A stretch of DNA of 7,113 bases. Origin: an uncultured Clostridia bacterium (GTDB lineage Bacteria; Bacillota; Clostridia; Christensenellales; Borkfalkiaceae). Of this stretch, positions 5,351 through 7,113 are shown in pieces. The stretch spans positions 1-7,113 of the forward strand of contig CAMOVY010000056.1 in NCBI GenBank assembly GCA_946627905.1, written 5' to 3'. The first letter of the stretch is position 1, and each line of letters begins with the position of its first letter. The position numbers and the translations under genes are program-made. A model generated the notes under the pieces. It had not been told where the DNA came from. It was given only the letters and a program-made list of their open reading frames with translations, and did no database searches.

Positions 5351-7113
5351 ACTTATCGTTATCCGTCTTTAATATCGAAATAAACGCTTCGGACGGGATT
5401 TCTACCGTGCCGATACTGCGCATTTTCTTTTTGCCCTCTTTCTGCTTTTCCAAAAGTTTTTTCTTTCTCGTAACGTCGCCGCCGTAGCACTTTGCTAAAA
5501 CGTCCTTACGGTATGCCTTAACCGTTTCCCGCGCGATTATTTTGCCGCCCACCGCCGCCTGTATCGGAATTTCAAACATCTGCCGCGGGATTATGTCCTT
5601 TAATTTTTCGGCAATCTGTCTGCCACGTTCGTACACTTTATCCTTATGCACTATAATAGATAGCGCGTCGCAAATTTCGCCGTTTAACAGCATATCGAGT
5701 TTTACAAGTTCGCTCTTCTGATACCCCGAAATTTCGTAATCGAAAGACGCGTAGCCCTTGGTGCGCGACTTAAGGCTATCGAAAAAGTCGTAAATAATTT
5801 CATTAAGCGGCAGAATATATTTCATTTCCACCCGCGTTTTGTCAAGGTAAGTCATATCCTTATACACGCCGCGCTTTTGCTGGCAGAGTTCCATAATAGG
5901 ACCTACGTAGTCGGGCGGGGTGAAAATACTTGCCGAAATAACGGGTTCTTCCATATACGCAATCTCGGTCGTGGGCGGCAGGTGCGTGGGGTTTTCAACT
6001 ACCAGCATAGTGCCGTCCGTCTTGTACACTTTATAAGAAACGCTTGGCGCGGTGGTGATTATCTCTAAATCAAACTCCCGCTCTATGCGTTCCTGAATAA
6101 CGTCCATATGCAGTAGCCCCAAAAACCCGCAGCGGAAGCCGAAGCCAAGCGCGACGGAATTATCGGGTTCGATTGACAGCGCCGCGTCGTTTAACTTTAA
6201 TTTTAGTAGTGCGTCTTTAAGGTCGTTATACTTACTGCCGTCTAATGGGAATACGCCCGAAAAGACCATAGGCAGCGCCTTTTTATAGCCCGCAAGCGGC
6301 TCTTTTGCGGGGCGGTTTACTTCCGTTATGGTGTCGCCCACCTGCGTGTCTTCTATGCTTTTAACGCTTGCCGCGATATAGCCGACTTCGCCCGCTGAAA
6401 GACAATCCTTAGGCAACATTTTAGGCGCGAAAACGCCTACTTCGGTAACCGTAAACTGCTTGTCCGACATAAAGGTTTTTATTTCCGTTCCGACTTTAAC
6501 CGTGCCGTCCACAATCCGCACGAAACAGATAACCCCTTTGAAATTATCGTAAAAACTGTCGAATATAAGCGCTTTTAAGGGCGCGTTTCTATCGCCGCTC
6601 GGCGCGGGAATTTTTTTGACGATTTGCTCTAACACTTCGCCCACGTTAAGCCCGCTTTTTGCGGAAATGCGCGGCGCGTCGGAAGCGTCTATGCCCAAAA
6701 TGTTTTCTAACTCTTCAGCCGCTTCGTCGGGGCGGGCGGAAGCCAAGTCCATTTTGTTAATTACGGGCATTATTTCAAGGTCGTTATCTATCGCAAGATA
6801 GGCGTTAGCAAGGGTTTGCGCCTGAACGCCTTGCGTTGCGTCCACGATTAAAATTGCACCTTCGCACGCTTTCAAAGAACGGGAAACTTCGTAAGAAAAG
6901 TCCACGTGCCCGGGGGTATCGATTAAATTAAAAACGTACTCGTTGCCGTCTTTTGCCTTATAGAACATACGTACGGGCGTGAGTTTAATGGTGATGCCGC
7001 GCTCCCGCTCTAAATCCATAGAATCTAAAAGTTGCTCTTTACTTTCGCGCTCCGATACCTGCCCCGTCATTTCCATAAGTCTGTCGGCAAGGGTGCTTTT
7101 ACCGTGGTCGATA
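5349..7113 (-). CDS. lepA: Elongation factor 4 (LepA) GTPase, N-terminus beyond window
   Basis: Ribosome-associated translational GTPase (EF4), one of the most conserved bacterial proteins. The reading frame is open to the right edge: 12 codons before the first in-window Met (ATG at 7076) encode IDHGKSTLADRL, the LepA P-loop, so that Met is internal. By comparison with B. subtilis LepA about 22 residues are missing. In visible numbering: G1 IDHGKST (1-7), switch I RGITI (38-42), G3 DTPGHVD (65-71), G4 NKMD (119-122) and G5 SAK (150-152). Further on come GFGFRCGFLGLLHMDVIQER, LITTAPSVSYKVY-type sequence, GYASFDYE, and the LepA-specific C-terminal domain with KCYGGDVTRKKKLLEKQKEG close to the end. 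EF-G lacks that C-terminal domain, so the assignment is secure. The gene is intact and is probably the first visible member of an operon with the ABC transporter and hemW. Confidence 0.97.
   Translation of the reverse strand, partial: IDHGKSTLADRLMEMTGQVSERESKEQLLDSMDLERERGITIKLTPVRMFYKAKDGNEYVFNLIDTPGHVDFSYEVSRSLKACEGAILIVDATQGVQAQTLANAYLAIDNDLEIMPVINKMDLASARPDEAAEELENILGIDASDAPRISAKSGLNVGEVLEQIVKKIPAPSGDRNAPLKALIFDSFYDNFKGVICFVRIVDGTVKVGTEIKTFMSDKQFTVTEVGVFAPKMLPKDCLSAGEVGYIAASVKSIEDTQVGDTITEVNRPAKEPLAGYKKALPMVFSGVFPLDGSKYNDLKDALLKLKLNDAALSIEPDNSVALGFGFRCGFLGLLHMDVIQERIEREFDLEIITTAPSVSYKVYKTDGTMLVVENPTHLPPTTEIAYMEEPVISASIFTPPDYVGPIMELCQQKRGVYKDMTYLDKTRVEMKYILPLNEIIYDFFDSLKSRTKGYASFDYEISGYQKSELVKLDMLLNGEICDALSIIVHKDKVYERGRQIAEKLKDIIPRQMFEIPIQAAVGGKIIARETVKAYRKDVLAKCYGGDVTRKKKLLEKQKEGKKKMRSIGTVEIPSEAFISILKTDNDK

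Noticed and set aside
5349..7076. LepA starting at the ATG at 7076
   Set aside because: The frame continues upstream with IDHGKSTLADRL, the essential P-loop, so the true start is outside the window.

Overview
The window is a gene-dense piece of an endospore-forming, probably anaerobic, low-to-moderate G+C Firmicute (Clostridia-like). The evidence is gene content: a spoIIGA-sigE sporulation pair encoded next to lepA and hemW. The exact lineage cannot be settled from the sequence; an uncultured gut-type Clostridia member is my inference. Every credible gene lies on the minus strand, so the biology reads from right to left.

Right to left: (1) lepA (elongation factor 4), lacking only its extreme N-terminus, which lies beyond the right edge. 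(2) Starting 18 nt after lepA, a 944-residue ABC transporter with ATPase and FtsX/MacB-type permease fused in one chain. (3) After 21 nt, hemW, the radical-SAM heme chaperone. (4) A very strong 20-bp G+C-rich hairpin followed by a T-run in the minus direction, 12 nt after the hemW stop, which ends this transcription unit. (5) A short A+T-rich intergenic stretch with a Spo0A-box-like site and a possible promoter. (6) spoIIGA, the membrane aspartic protease that processes pro-sigma-E. (7) sigE, overlapping the end of spoIIGA by 20 nt and running off the left edge after 144 codons.

Two functional units are visible. The lepA-ABC-hemW unit looks like one operon, with gaps too short for independent promoters. 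lepA-hemW is a common Firmicutes pairing, and the ABC transporter is the unexpected passenger. The spoIIGA-sigE unit is the conserved early-sporulation operon: SpoIIGA sits in the membrane and removes the N-terminal propeptide of the sigma-E precursor, and both partners carry the expected features (DTG catalytic motif; short N-terminal pro-sequence).

I see no mobile element, CRISPR array, rRNA or tRNA. The most unusual item is the fused ABC exporter-like protein, with a large extracytoplasmic domain and a long ATPase-to-membrane linker, placed inside a housekeeping operon. I do not find clear evidence for a wholly new system.
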